Shown here: piece by piece, positions 46,881-58,588 of the stretch
How positions within the stretch are numbered: position 1 is the first letter of the stretch
Layout: each line of letters starts with the position of its first letter
From: Epiperipatus broadwayi
Lineage: Eukaryota > Onychophora > Udeonychophora > Euonychophora > Peripatidae
Length of the DNA: 64,000 nucleotides
NCBI GenBank assembly: GCA_028023455.1
Contig: JAQFVV010000183.1
Span: 498,001 to 562,000 of the forward strand
Direction of reading: 5' to 3'
Translations under genes and position numbers: made by a program
Notes under the pieces: model-generated
Databases searched by the model: none
Seen by the model: the letters and a program-made list of their open reading frames with translations, nothing else
What the model was told of the DNA's origin: nothing

Positions 46881-49800
46881 TATATTGAAACCTTTGGTTG
46901 TAACCAAATTTTCCATAGTTTGAAGCTACTTTTGTTAATATTAATTTAGATCAAAATTTTCCTCATAAAATGTATTAACTTTTATATATAATTAATTGAA
47001 CAACAGTAATTTTCGACTAAGATAAAAGTTTGAATAAAGTTTCACGAATTATCTGATATGTAATACAATCTCATTTATAAATGCCCGAAATAAAAATTGT
47101 TTATTTATAATGTAAATGTAATAGAAATATAAATCATCAGAAACGGTCAAATTTAGTCTAGTTGATGTGTTAAGATTGTTTAATAAATAGTTATTAAAAA
47201 TTATAATGAATTAGAAGGGGGGGGGGAATAACTATTTTAAAACGTAAATATGATTATAGTTAGTAAGAAATTGCCTGATGAAAATCGTATCGATTGGGGA
47301 AGTAAAGATTTAGCTGTAGAATATTTATTGAAGGAAGTTTATATAAGAAATCAAAGGTTTATAAAAGCGGTAAAACTATCCAAGCAGTATAGCGTGTGTG
47401 TGTGAAGTGCGTGTACTGAATGCAAGCAAAATTTTAAGTATAGAAAGAACTATTAATTATTATTAGGCATGTATAATATCGGTGGAAAGCTGGTTGAAAG
47501 AGAATTATTTTATATTAATTTCATATCCATATCAGCCAGTTCTCATTCAAAATCTTGAGTTCAAAGTCAATCGGCTATGTATATATATATATTGCTTAAT
47601 CAAAGTTTTTATTTTGTACTTTCAAGCGGGTTTTCACAAAGAGCGGGAAACGATCTAACAAAAACTACGCGATTTCTGTCTGTGTGTGAATAATTATTTC
47701 AAAAACAATAAAATTAAAATTAGAATATATAGTGTAATTGACAGAAAACAGAATTTAAAAATTGATTGACAGCATGGATCTATAAAACTCAGCCATTTTC
47801 TAGAAAGGGGCTTCTCTTTCATTTTCTAAAGGGTAACTCCGTTCGGGTTTGGAAACTATCAATTTAAGATAACAGAAAGTTTTATAGTTCTTTCTGACTC
47901 AATCTGACTAAAAATTTGAATCAAAATTCATGTTAGTGTAAATATGGTACGTGCTTAAACTTCCCATATCAGGTATATGTTGAATCTTCCTAAAGTTGAT
48001 CATCATCATGATTTCTTACACGATCGTCATCATTTCAATAAAACGAAAAATAATGCGACATCGGCTAAAGAAAAAAATTTGCTTCATCAAAAGTATGGAA
48101 ACTATAAATTTAATGACTACTTATTTTAATTCTTCAATTCTTACGTTGGACAAATATTATTATTATTTGTGTTACAAAAGATTTAAAAAGAAAATAATTA
48201 TTACAAAAGAAAAGTATGGAATACCAACGTATATGATAAATCCCGCCTAAAATGTCGTCAATGTCGCCTGCATCATCATTATTGGAGAGAGCTGATCTAT
48301 TAATGAAAATTAACGGGTTATTCTGTAAAAAAAATATTTATTTATTCTGTAAAAGAATATTTATTTGTTTATCAAACTGCGATCTTACAAACCCTCAAAA
48401 ATTTCCAGGAATAGAGTGCTATGATTTATTAAAAATATCTCAAGGATAATCCGTTGTTAACAAAAACTTATTCGTCAGACCGGACAAATTAAATTATAGT
48501 ATAAGGGTAAATGGAATGCTACTTAAAGAAACATAAACTGCCTAAAAGGAATTAGATCAATGTTAAAAATTATCATCTAACTAAACGTCAGATTAAAATT
48601 GGATGAAGTAAACCTTAAAACAAAACCCTCAGAATTGTTTTCCGCATGTCTTAAAAGAATATAATAGTGTAATACCAAATTCTATTAAGGAAAAGAAAAA
48701 TGTGCTACTCTCATAAATATTGAAACCTAGTGGATTAATTAATTTTAAAATGGTAATTGTCGGATAATGTGTGCTATGGGATAATTAACACTGCAGGAAT
48801 ATAAAAGACACTTAGGATGATTGTGCTGAAAAGAGACTATAATTATTTTTATTATTATTAACTGTTACTTGTTTTTATAAGCCATTCGTTTAATCTATTA
48901 TAGTACTATTTATTATACGTATAAGTGTTGGTGAAATATTGATCTCTTTAAATTAAGTTAGCTTAGTAGTTTTAAAAATATCCCTTCTTTTAAATGATAA
49001 ATATTGCTTTACCTAATGATATGAAAGGAAAATATGAATGAAAGGATATAGTATATAAGATATTTATTAGAACGGGTTATTATTATTGTAAAATTGAATT
49101 ATAATAAAATTGATATGTTTTTATCGTTGAATACATGTTGTTGAGAAAGATATAGCTGTGTATGAACGATGCTCATTTCTTATTTTAATTATTAAAGATC
49201 TAAATTGATTTTATGTTTAAGGATATGTAAGCTTATAAAAATTATTGACTAATACATCGGTGCAATATTATGTGTGTAAGAGTAGATTTAAATTATCATA
49301 TATGTGTGTGGATTGGTGAGTGAATCTTGTACGTTTAAAGTTGGTTGAGTTATCACCATCTAGCCAGTGGAGCTGGAGCATGGCTCGCTCATAAAGTCAT
49401 TAATAAAATTTAAAGTAGTTCTAAGTTGTGGATGAATTTTCTCACCTTATGTTCATGTTACACCTTAAGATGATTTCTGTGTAAATAGTAGTAGGGGTAT
49501 TGAATCAGTTCATTGTTTTGTTATAGTATGTAAGAATTAAAAGTACAATCTATTGTAATGATGTATTACGCCCAGCTCAGCCTTACTTAGGGAATTAAGA
49601 GCTAATAAAAATTATAGACTTTAAATTTCAAATTCAGAAAAATAAAATATATTTTATGTGTGATAAGCAGTGTGCATCGAATTTCCAGATCACAGCCTTC
49701 GCTGGACTGGTAAGCTGAGTAAAATGCTACTCTTGTTGGGGACATTGAATATTATCTATGCGCTATGTGTGTAAAAGTGTGACCCTTACCATGAGATAAT

Positions 49801-51253
49801 TCTGTGATGGTCAAATAGTTTATCTATAAATGTAAGGGTAAGTAATGCTATACAGTAGTTTAAAACTTAAAATAGTTTATTAAGGCATATGAAGTTGCTC
49901 AAACTGATACCGAATTTATAAGTTGATTGCTTAGCTAAAGAGTTTTTTAAGACCAGTATCAGTAACCATAAGTTAGTGAATATAATCTATAGCTAGAATT
50001 AAAGAAAAGAAAATTTTAATAGAGTTTTAAATAAATAATAAGTTAATAATTGTTTTGTAGTATTAAATGTTGTCTACAGTTTGTTAATAGTCAGAACAGT
50101 ATAGTCACCTGTGAGAAAGAAACAAGAATTTAGTAGCAGGTGTGAATTACATCTTGTAATAATATGAGAGTGTTTTAATTTTACATTTTGTTGCTACTAG
50201 AGAAAAGGGAAAGCTACAAAGAGGTGTAAATTATATAAATACGTTTTATAAATATTACTGTTAATAAAATATTATTATTTTAAATAAAAACCTTATCTGT
50301 GTCCCAGTGTTTTATGGATCCTACAAATTCCAGAAATCCACTCACAATCATAAATCATACATCATTACACTAATATTTATAACTGCGTTATAATAATTAT
50401 TCAAGATTTCTATAAAGCCTTTATTGTCAAATTTAAAGGAGAGAAAATTATTTTAAACATTTCAAACTCAGATAATATGTATGTGAATTATAGTCAAATC
50501 AGTTTAGCCACATTAAAATAAAAGTTATTATATGCAACAGGGTTGTCATGTGATATTGAATGCAGTGGGTGGAGATAAAATCCTTTCTCCAACCGCGGTA
50601 TTCAAATATCTTCTCAGTTGAACTTTATTAGTCAAAATTTTAAATTCTGAAATGTTTAAGTTATTTTACCAACAAATATTTATGATTAAAATTTTATTCA
50701 AGTATTCGAAAATAGATAAAGTGGACATTGGTTTGGCTAAACTAAGCCAAGGTCGACTATAACTATAATCACTGGGAAAGTATTCATAAATCACAATATC
50801 AGTAGTCAGTTTTCAGACCTTACTATTCTAAAGCCCTGAGATAAGAATATCATAGAGCAGAAGAGAGTTGGCGAATGGGAATTAATTGAGAATAAAGTAA
50901 AGCGGTGTATAATTAATAGTTGTTAATATTAATGCAATTAGAGTGTGATTGATAGTGTGGTAGAGGGATGGGGTGGGATGATGGTGATGGACAAGTAAAT
51001 AATTTAATTTTAATCAAATTTTAATTGTGACGTTGATGTGAGATGGATGGGAGAAAGAGCTGAGAGATTTAATGTACAGTGGGAAGTTGAGATTCTCCTC
51101 TCCAATGGATATAATAAATTGCGAAATTATTATTATTATTAATATCGCTTTCAGTGTTTATTCATTAAAAAAGTTATTTATTTACTCATTCATCAAGCAC
51201 TAATGTAGATAATTAGATTAATTATTAACCAATAATAAAGTAATATATGCTGT
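46881..51253. other. Long unassigned stretch
   Basis: No conserved protein motif. The frames at 47996-48250 and 48252-48449 show no family signature. A 10-base G-run lies at 47217-47226. A segment from TGTGATGGTCAAATAG (49803) to CATCATTACA (50369), with AATAAA signals near 50270, has the look of a solo LTR but lacks a clean TSD. Confidence 0.4.
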
Positions 51254-51479
51254 TTACATTGTAGTTGCAATTTGACGCCCTGGTATTTTATAATATGTTG
51301 TCCCATCACCATCGATTCCGAGACCATCCACTCTGTAGGTTGGGTGTGTGTGTGTGCGGAAGGTGGAGCGGTAGCCTGGTTGGTGGAGGAAGGAAGTAGT
51401 TACAATATATATATATATATAATCGGTGGTCATTAGATATAAAGATAAAGTTTGAAGATTTGCTATCTTAATATAAAGC

Positions 51480-51675
51480 TGAGCACCAATTATATGTGTG
51501 TGGAAGATGATCCAAACCAATTGATGAGTGCTATTTCACCACAAAATATGTATATTGGAGAACATTATTTTTTTTCACATGTATGTGGTCATGTGTATCA
51601 GTTGTATAAGATGAAATGGACGACTGAAAGAATTTTAAATATCTGGGTTCAAATCCCCTCTAGTTACATCTAGTT
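51480..51675 (+). repeat. Second SINE-like family copy
   Basis: CCAATTGATGAGTGCTATTT, CACATGTATGTGGTCATGTG, ATCAGTTGTATAAGATG and a B-box-like GGGTTCAAATCCCC near 51646. Opposite in orientation to the 46.7 kb copy. Confidence 0.65.
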
Positions 51676-51701
51676 TAAATATATATACTTTACTTGTATT
51701 T

Positions 51702-51842
51702 AAAGAGTACATAATTGGTCAAGCGTTGTTAGCCGAGAGGTCATCGCACCCGCCTTGCAAGCAAGTAGTTGGATGCAGACGGGTGTGGGTTCGCATCCCG
51801 GCCGATGCTATGACATATGAAAAAAAAAAGAGTACATAATTG
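51702..51842 (+). mobile_element. tRNA-derived SINE with exact 16-bp TSD
   Basis: AAAGAGTACATAATTG at 51702-51717 and 51827-51842 is perfect. The body (51718-51826) shows TTAGCCGAGAGGTCATCGC (A box), CCGCCTTGCAAGCAAGTAG, GTGTGGGTTCGCATCCC (B box), CCGATGCTATGACATATG and an A tail. At about 109 bp it is little more than the tRNA-like head and tail, so a very short SINE. The perfect TSD shows recent insertion. Confidence 0.92.
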
Positions 51843-52589
51843 ATTATAAATGTGTAAAATAACTAAGATTATATAAATTTTTTATAAATAATTTAATTTT
51901 CACACAATAGATGTAAATTATTATTTATATAGCAAGTATAAAACTAGTATTTGTTAATTAATATATTATTTACAACAAATATGTGCAATTAAAATATGTG
52001 TACCAGTATGCGAACATTTCATTGTGTGAACTGTTTATTAAAATTAATTAAATTGAAAAGAAAAACACTATGAGAAAATACACTAAAATGATAGAACATT
52101 GTGAAAAGTATATTATAAATTTTACTATATGGAAAATACAATTCTATAAAAATAGAAACTATTTGTTTTAAAAAGTTATACTTAAAATATTATTTCAGCA
52201 ATAATTATCTATAATAAACAGAATGCTACTTCTGAATGCAAGTAATTTTTTTTTTAAAAAAGAGTTTATTTAAAATGAAATTTAAAATGTTTTGCTTTAA
52301 ATAATTTCTATATTTGTTTCTGCTCATTAAAATCTTTATTTCCATTTAAGAGAAATGAAGAAAATGCTAAAACCAATTTCATAAGAAAATATTTAAATTT
52401 CTCTTTTAGACAAAATTTATATTAATGTATTACATATGGTTTCTTTATCAATTCTCACCACAAAAGTTTCATTATATAGGAATTGAAAACATTTTTATCA
52501 ATACCCTCATTAATAAAACTTGGAAAAGCATGATAAACTTAATGTATTATCAATAATAGAAATGATACAGTGTTTTCCTGAAGATTTGT
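51843..52589. other. AT-rich DNA, no gene recognised
   Basis: No supported feature. Confidence 0.5.
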
Positions 52590-53210
52590 GATGTTGATAT
52601 TTTAGTTGTATTTATATATTGGACTATTTTCATCATTTAATATTAATTAAGTATTGAATGTCTTAGAAAAATTAAGTTTATTTAAATTTCCACATTACAT
52701 TCAACTGTTAGTAATAACACACGGGTTAGTATATGCACAATGTTTTGAGAAATATTCTTCTCTCTTGTTCAGATGTTGCTGGCCTGAAGAGTGATAGTAC
52801 TGGCATGGGAATCAAACTTGGACCCTTAGATTTTTCAATATTGAATTTTAAAGTAACTCTCTAACCAATTGAGACATCTTATAACACTCCAACTAACTGC
52901 ACTATTCTGTTGGCAGGATGGTTCAGCTGGATACCAGTATTACCTTAAAATTCAATATTCAAGATTTAAAAACCTGGGTTCAATTCCCATGCTAGTACTG
53001 ACAATGGTCAGACTAGCAACACTTGAAGAAGAGAGAATAATAATACCTTTCAAAACATTGTGCATATACTAACCTGTGCACTATTATTATTAGTTGAATG
53101 CAATATGAAAATTTAAGTAAAGTTAAATTTTTCTAAAAGCATTCAATACTTAATATTAGATGATGGAAATGATCTAATTATAAATACAACTAGAAATGAT
53201 ACAATTTTGT
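52590..53210. repeat. Large palindrome with tRNA-like promoters, arms about 290 bp
   Basis: The arms pair from near TAGTTGTATTTATA (52605) and TATAAATACAACTAG (53180) inward, through GTATTGAATG/CATTCAATAC, GGTTAGTATATGCACAATGT / ACATTGTGCATATACTAACC and CATGGGAATCAAACTTG / CTGGGTTCAATTCCCATG. The centre is near 52895. Near it both arms encode an A-box-like CAATTGGTTAGAG (minus strand) or GGTTCAGCTGGAT (plus) and a B-box-like GTTTGATTCCC or GGGTTCAATTCCC, so this looks like a head-to-head dimer of a tRNA-derived SINE in a longer inverted repeat. No TSD was identified. Confidence 0.75.
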
Positions 53211-53269
53211 AAAAAGTGAAGTTTAGTAAGAATATCACAAGTTTGACCAACAGTAGGTAAACCTATTGA

Positions 53270-54720
53270 CCAGCCATTGCCCATTTTATTAAAATCTATT
53301 GAAATTATTTCTAATGCATTAACTTTAAAAAATGTTAATGTGAAAATAATAAAATTTACAACTGAAACATTAAGCTTTATTGATAAAAATATTATTCAAT
53401 TTTTAAAAAGGATTTTTATAAAATGGGCAATGGCTGGCCAATGGATTTACTTGATGTTGCTCAAATATGTAATTTTGTATACTTCTACATATGAAGAAAA
53501 TATTTTGAAATAGGAATATTATCAACAAAATATTACTATATATTATTGATATGTTGATGATGTTTTTATATGTGGCAAACCAAATACAATTAATGAGTTG
53601 TTTAAAGAATTAAGCGGTTTAAAAGGCTAAAATAAATAAAAACAGATGAAAATTTAATGTGCATTCAATTTCTTGATCTTAAAATAACTAGAAATCAATG
53701 TATGCTGGATTACTGTATGACCATTAAACCAATAGTAAAAAGAGGTTATATTCCATATAAATCAAGATTGCCAATGTCACACAAAATGGCAGGTTTGAAG
53801 TCATTCTCATTTAGAAATAATAGCCTTTGCAAATATTCATCGGATAAGGGCAAAAATATTGAAATATATTCGAATGAATTGTTAAATGTTGGCTACAATT
53901 ATAATCATATATAATATTATTAGAGATTTTAATACAAAATATAAGAATAACAATTTTAATAATATTGATCTCCTGCCAATAAAAAATGTGGATATCAATA
54001 CCATATATTTCGAATGATCAAGTAAATTTTATAAGGAAAATTTATAAAGGTATATGTGTTATATACAGAGCTTGCAAAAGAAGCTCTTAACTAGTTTTGA
54101 GAATATCCTCAACCCCAGACCAGTTACTGCATCTAGTGTCATCAGTAAGGTGCCAAGGTATTCATTCGACTAAAATACTAGGACATGTCCAGCACTTTAT
54201 CTAATGTATAACTATTGTGTAATTTATTACAATTAGGTCATGTGACATCTGGCTTGATTTTTTTTATCATTTTAAAGGTATATGTGATATTGCATTTTAC
54301 ACACCTCCTACATTAAACAAATAAATAAATAACTTTAAAGATAAAACCTCATTTATGAATAAAATTGTGTCATTTATAAATGGACATGTGGGTATGGCAG
54401 TGGACATATAGGTGAATCAAGATGTACATTGGAAAAAAAGAACTAAAGACTACTTGATGTTAATAAAATGGGTTCAGAAATCAAAACAAAATTGTAAAGT
54501 AGATAATAATATTTCAGCATCTGTTTTTTACAACCATAATAAGTCATGTAGTTATGGTTTTGACTTCAATTTTAATAATGTAAAAATATTGAAAATTAAA
54601 AAAAATAACAATAAAAGGAAAATAAAGGAAGTTATGCTAATATACAAATACAAACATGATTTAATTGTTAAGGCAGGCAGCAAACATTAAGATCACAGAA
54701 CTGTAGGAAGTTTAGTCTTT
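53270..54720 (+). pseudogene. Penelope-like element family B, RT to GIY-YIG, decayed
   Basis: RT motif C is visible as YVDDVFICGKPN (about 53548-53583), then TINELFKEL, FLDLKITRNQCMLDY, IKPIVKRGYIPYKSRLPMSH, KMAGLKSFSFRNNSLCKYSS and LLNVGYNYN. After an inserted 214-bp element, the GIY-YIG distal part appears at 54412-54690: HWKKRTKDYLMLI, ISASVFYNHNKSC, FDFNFNNVKILKI, KRKIKEVMLIYKYKH. The left part (53277-53513) may be the RT front end but motifs A and B are unclear. It is the same family as 2.29-3.2 kb, better preserved, and distinct from the element at 22.3 kb. Stops and frameshifts rule out function. Confidence 0.8.
54045..54286. mobile_element. Unclassified 214-bp insertion with exact 14-bp TSD
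   Basis: TAAAGGTATATGTG at 54045-54058 and 54273-54286 flanks 54059-54272. The insert interrupts the Penelope fragment. It contains CTCAACCCCAGACCAGTTAC, TGTCATCAGTAAGGTGCCAA and CTAGGACATGTCCAGC and ends in a T-rich run GATTTTTTTTATCATTTT. No coding capacity. The long TSD and size fit a SINE. I find no second copy in this window. Confidence 0.8.
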
Positions 54721-54807
54721 CAAAGTGTTAGTTGACAAAGATTCCTAGGATAATCAAAAGCACTCCTAAGTGAATAAAATTTTTATTTATCTGATTACTG
54801 TATTTAC

Positions 54808-54815
54808 ACACACAC

Positions 54816-54849
<34 letters not shown>

Positions 54850-54850
54850 T
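54808..54850. repeat. Compound (CA)n(TA)n(TG)n microsatellite
   Basis: ACACACACATATATATATATATATGTGTGTGTGTGTGTG, itself a palindrome. Confidence 0.95.
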
Positions 54851-56753
54851 GTGTACATGTAAGCAAAAAATAAAATAATTTTTAACAAATACATTTCAGT
54901 ATAAATTTCTTTCCAGGCCATTTTTCCTTAGAGGAATTATGAACTAGTATGCTTTACTTATACAAATTATAACAGATTAGAGGTAAAAGCTTAGTAGCGT
55001 CTATTTTTATTCTATCCTAAAGATAAAAATATTTAAATTAACTTGCTAATAAGAGGAGGGTTAGTTAGCTTGGCCATATTCCAACTATCTGGAAAAGAAA
55101 TCTGTTTGAAATCTGAAAAGAATTAAGTTTTATTTGATCTATATTCAAATTCCTGGAAGATGTGTTAATTACTATATGCAAGGCATATAATAGAATGTTT
55201 TGCTTAATTAATCCTCTAACTGGTTGATATTTTCAACTAATAACCTTTCTGGAAGCTTTTGTCAATGTAATTTCTATATAAAGCCTTTATTCTATATTAA
55301 AACCCAATAAACTGGATTAGATTTTTTAGAAATTTAAGTTTGCAAATGAAAAATGTGCTAAAAAATCATATTTAATCTTTGCAAAATATTGCAAAATGTA
55401 AACAAAGTATATAATGAGTACAGATGATGTTTACATCATTCAATAGTGGGGAGAAAAACAGTCCAAATAAGAAACTCTAGATAATCAACAAAATCTTCTT
55501 TGACTAAAATTTATTTTTAAAATATGAATGAATAGATATTAATATGTGATAAATCTATAAAATTCTGCTTTAATAATTAAAATTGTTTTATAATTTTTAG
55601 AATGTCTCAAATGTTACTAACATAATGTTAATAATGATTTCACATGATCAGTGTCACAATGTGTTGTTGTACTGATCATAGTTTTCTTTGTTAACATCAT
55701 GGGAAAATTTATTAATGTATATTTTTAAAAATAAAATATATGCAAATAAAATCAAAATGTATACATATATTCTTTTGTGTTTAAATAATTATTATACAAT
55801 TAGTGTGTAAAAATAATCAGAAATATTTAGTAAACTATGCAAAAATGTTTCTAAACCAAATTACAAAAAACTACTTCCATCAATCACATGGAGATAAGAC
55901 TTTGATCTCAACCAGCTATTGAAAAAAACTGATGATCATTGAACAATGATTTAAAATGGGAACCACCAATGTCATCAATCACATTAAATTTGGGCCTCGT
56001 AACTATTCAGTATAGTTACCATTATAGGATTTAAAAATTATGAATAAGATTCTGACATAATTAATATTTTTTGAATATTCATGATTTTTCAGGATGTTCC
56101 TTGAATCTCAATCTTACAACTTTCAAAAAAGACCACACACCATATGCAGACTTGACAATAGATGTGTGGATAAACAGACATAAAAATAGATAAAGAGATA
56201 AGAAATAAATAGAATAGTAGATGATTGAATAGATTGAGAGATATATAAAATAGATAGTCAAAGAGATCGATAGATATATAAATTGATAAACACACATACA
56301 GATAAATAGATAGATAGATTGGTAGGTAGATAGATAGCAATGTTTATGTATACATATAAATCACACTACTTTATTTCAAAGGCTAGAACGTTGTTTAAAG
56401 CATACAAATCAATATGTGGTTATAAAATCAATAATAAATAAACACATAGTAACAGCAGAAACATTTACTGTTGATTTTAACAAATGTGTATTTCTGAAAA
56501 TAAAATTTGTTTAAATGAGCGATGAATTTCCTGTTTATTTTACTGCACCTGTATTTATCGCTCAATATATAAACTTCTCATTTTTTATTTATTTGTCTCT
56601 TTGCAAGATTAAGATTTATTAAAGAATATAATTTTTATTGTTAAAATTTATATTTCTTTTAGAATCATTCGTAATGTTTAAAGTACAGCTGAATTAATTT
56701 TCTGTATATATTATTGATTAATATATGGTTTTTTTTAAACTTTTAATAATAAC
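54851..56753. other. AT-rich DNA with GATA-type repeats
   Basis: No gene motif. A degenerate (GATA/TAGA)n-rich region spans about 56160-56336 and produces the serine/tyrosine/isoleucine-rich minus-strand frames there. Confidence 0.6.
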
Positions 56754-56887
56754 TATATACATTTCGTCTTGCATTGTTAGCCGAGAGGTATCGCAGCCGC
56801 CATGCAGGCATGTAGTTGGTTGCAGACGGGTGTGGGTTCGCGTCCCGGCCGATGCTATGACATATGGAAAATATATATATACATTTC
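56754..56887 (+). mobile_element. tRNA-derived SINE with 12-bp TSD
   Basis: TATATACATTTC at 56754-56765 and 56876-56887. The body has TTAGCCGAGAGGTATCGCAG, CCGCCATGCAGGCATGTAG, GTGTGGGTTCGCGTCCC and CCGATGCTATGACATATGG. Nearly the same as the copy at 51.7 kb; the tail is short and merges into TA repeats. Confidence 0.88.
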
Positions 56888-57659
56888 TCAAATATACGTA
56901 TTTGCGCGCGCATTCGATACTTACATATAATATATTCTAAAATAATGTAAATTGTATTATGGACTTAGTATGCGGCAATAAACTCAAATGGTAATTATTT
57001 TTTGTTTTATAACACGCCATTTTCACGTCACTTCAAATTGCATTTGAATAATAATTTTATGTAGTTTAATTTACCAGCAATACAATACTTTTTTTTCTTT
57101 TAGAAAAATAAGAAAGATATCCAAACATGAATTGTTTTTTTATATTTTTATCTGTGATAATCTTTGAATATTATTATAAATAAAATTAAGTATTAAAGTC
57201 TATTTCAATTATAGAATTAACTTATTGTAATGTGCTAATATTGCAATAATTTTAGACTATGTTCTAGAATACATCTTTGTCAGTCTTTTATTTTATAAAC
57301 TTCAATTATCTGGATTGAAATTTAAATTAATATTATTATTGTTATTACTACGATTACTTCTTCTTATAGTACTACTACTTTGCTATTCTTCTTTACATTA
57401 TGTTGATTTTCATTTTTACATTATTTTGACTGGCTCTTTGATATATAGCTTCTTTCTTGATAATACAAAATCTTTTCAATTTCAGGTTAGCATTTCAATT
57501 GCCATTTACCATAATCTTATCTAGCATGCTGCCCTTGTCTTTTAAATGTCTTGTGTTAAGATTTGTAGAGGTCCCTACTGTCGTTTTTTCAAGTGCATGG
57601 TCTTAAGCTTATAGCCTTAATATATATTACATTCTCTTTTTTTAAGATGTGAAATACAG
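56888..57659. other. AT-rich DNA, no gene recognised
   Basis: The segment at 57555-57600 matches 36683-36717 in reverse orientation (GTAGAGGTCCCTAC). The leucine-rich frame at 57315-57524 comes from TTA repeats. Confidence 0.5.
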
Positions 57660-57890
57660 GCATTCTTATACTTGGAACTTAATTGTAAATAGGGGATTTG
57701 AATTCAGACTTTCAATCAACTTTCAACTATCCACACTATCTCATACTACTGATACACATGACCACACACATGTAGAAAAGATAAATAATCACCAATATAC
57801 ATATTTTGTGATGAACCAACACTCATCAGTTGGTCCAGTGCTTAAAAGTCTGAGTTCAAATCCCCTATATTTACATTATCTTTTTCTAAA
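57660..57890. repeat. Second SINE-like family, inverted-end copy
   Basis: Starts GGGGATTTGAATTCAGACTT and ends AAGTCTGAGTTCAAATCCCC, so its ends are inverted repeats, each with a B-box-like GTTCAAATCCCC. Internal words CTGATACACATGACCACACA, AAGATAAATAATCACCAATA and CTCATCAGTTGGTCCAG are shared with 37.8, 46.7 and 51.5 kb. Confidence 0.7.
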
Positions 57891-58406
57891 TTTTTGTATG
57901 TTTATTTACCAAATTGTTCATTTTTGATCTTTTATTTTAAGGATGGTATGCCATCTTCATATTTCTTTTTCAGCGAATATCTAAGTCATGTATATACATG
58001 TACTGATAAAAAAAAAAGGTTGTCGATGAACAACCATATCCCACTGGATGGCACAGTTTTCACACTTAAACTATAAAATATGATCATTCATGGGCCATTA
58101 ATTATAATCATTTTGATGTGTTTTTTGTAATGCAAAAATAAAAACAAAAGAAAATTGTCTTTTTTAAATATTATTTAATTTTAAATATTATTTTTTATTA
58201 ACGTATACAAATTAAATGATAATAATAAATGTAAAATAAAATAAACAAATTACAATTTGATTCGTCTTTTTTAGTTTTCTTTTTATTAGAAAAATCAATT
58301 TTCTATCGGAGATTTTTTTACTGCGGTTACGGCTTTTTTTTTTGTTGTTGTTTACCATTATTTTTTTATTTCAAATAGAATGATAACTAAAAGTAAAAGT
58401 TGTTAT
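57891..58406. other. Left flank of telomere-like array, shared repeats
   Basis: 58015-58075 is the reverse complement of a diverged copy at about 59265-59330 (ATCCAGTGxGATATGxTxGTTCATC). The segment near 58200-58260 (AAATGATAATAATAAATGTA) has a direct copy near 58650-58690 (AAATGATAACAATAAACGTA). Confidence 0.55.
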
Positions 58407-58588
58407 GGTTAGGTTTAGGGTTAGTTTTAGGGTTAGGGTTAGTTTAGGGTTAGGTTTAGGGTTAGTTTTAGGGTTAGTTTTAGGGTTAGTTTAGGGTTAG
58501 TTTTAGGGTTAGTTTAGGGTTAGTTTTAGGGTTAGCTTAGGGTTAGTTTTAGGGTTAGCTTTAGGGTTAGTTTTAGAGTTAGGGTTAA
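58407..58588 (+). repeat. Interstitial telomere-like array
   Basis: Irregular repeats of TTAGGG, TTTAGGG and TTTTAGGG, settling into a 12-bp period GTTTTAGGGTTA. About 20 GGG triplets on the plus strand. The degeneracy indicates an internal array, not an active chromosome end. Confidence 0.85.

Noticed and set aside
47996-48449. Two adjacent frames (84 and 65 codons) as a possible small gene
   Set aside because: Ile/Lys/Tyr-rich composition as expected from A/T-rich DNA, no motif, and no supporting splice or promoter signal.
51718-51826. Functional tRNA gene
   Set aside because: A and B boxes are present, but the tail, the direct-repeat flanks and four sister copies show a SINE.
56079-56340. 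Minus-strand Ser/Ile/Tyr-rich frames
   Set aside because: Translations of a degenerate GATA/TAGA simple repeat.
58407-58588. A chromosome end
   Set aside because: The array is degenerate, internal and followed by more than 5 kb of ordinary sequence.
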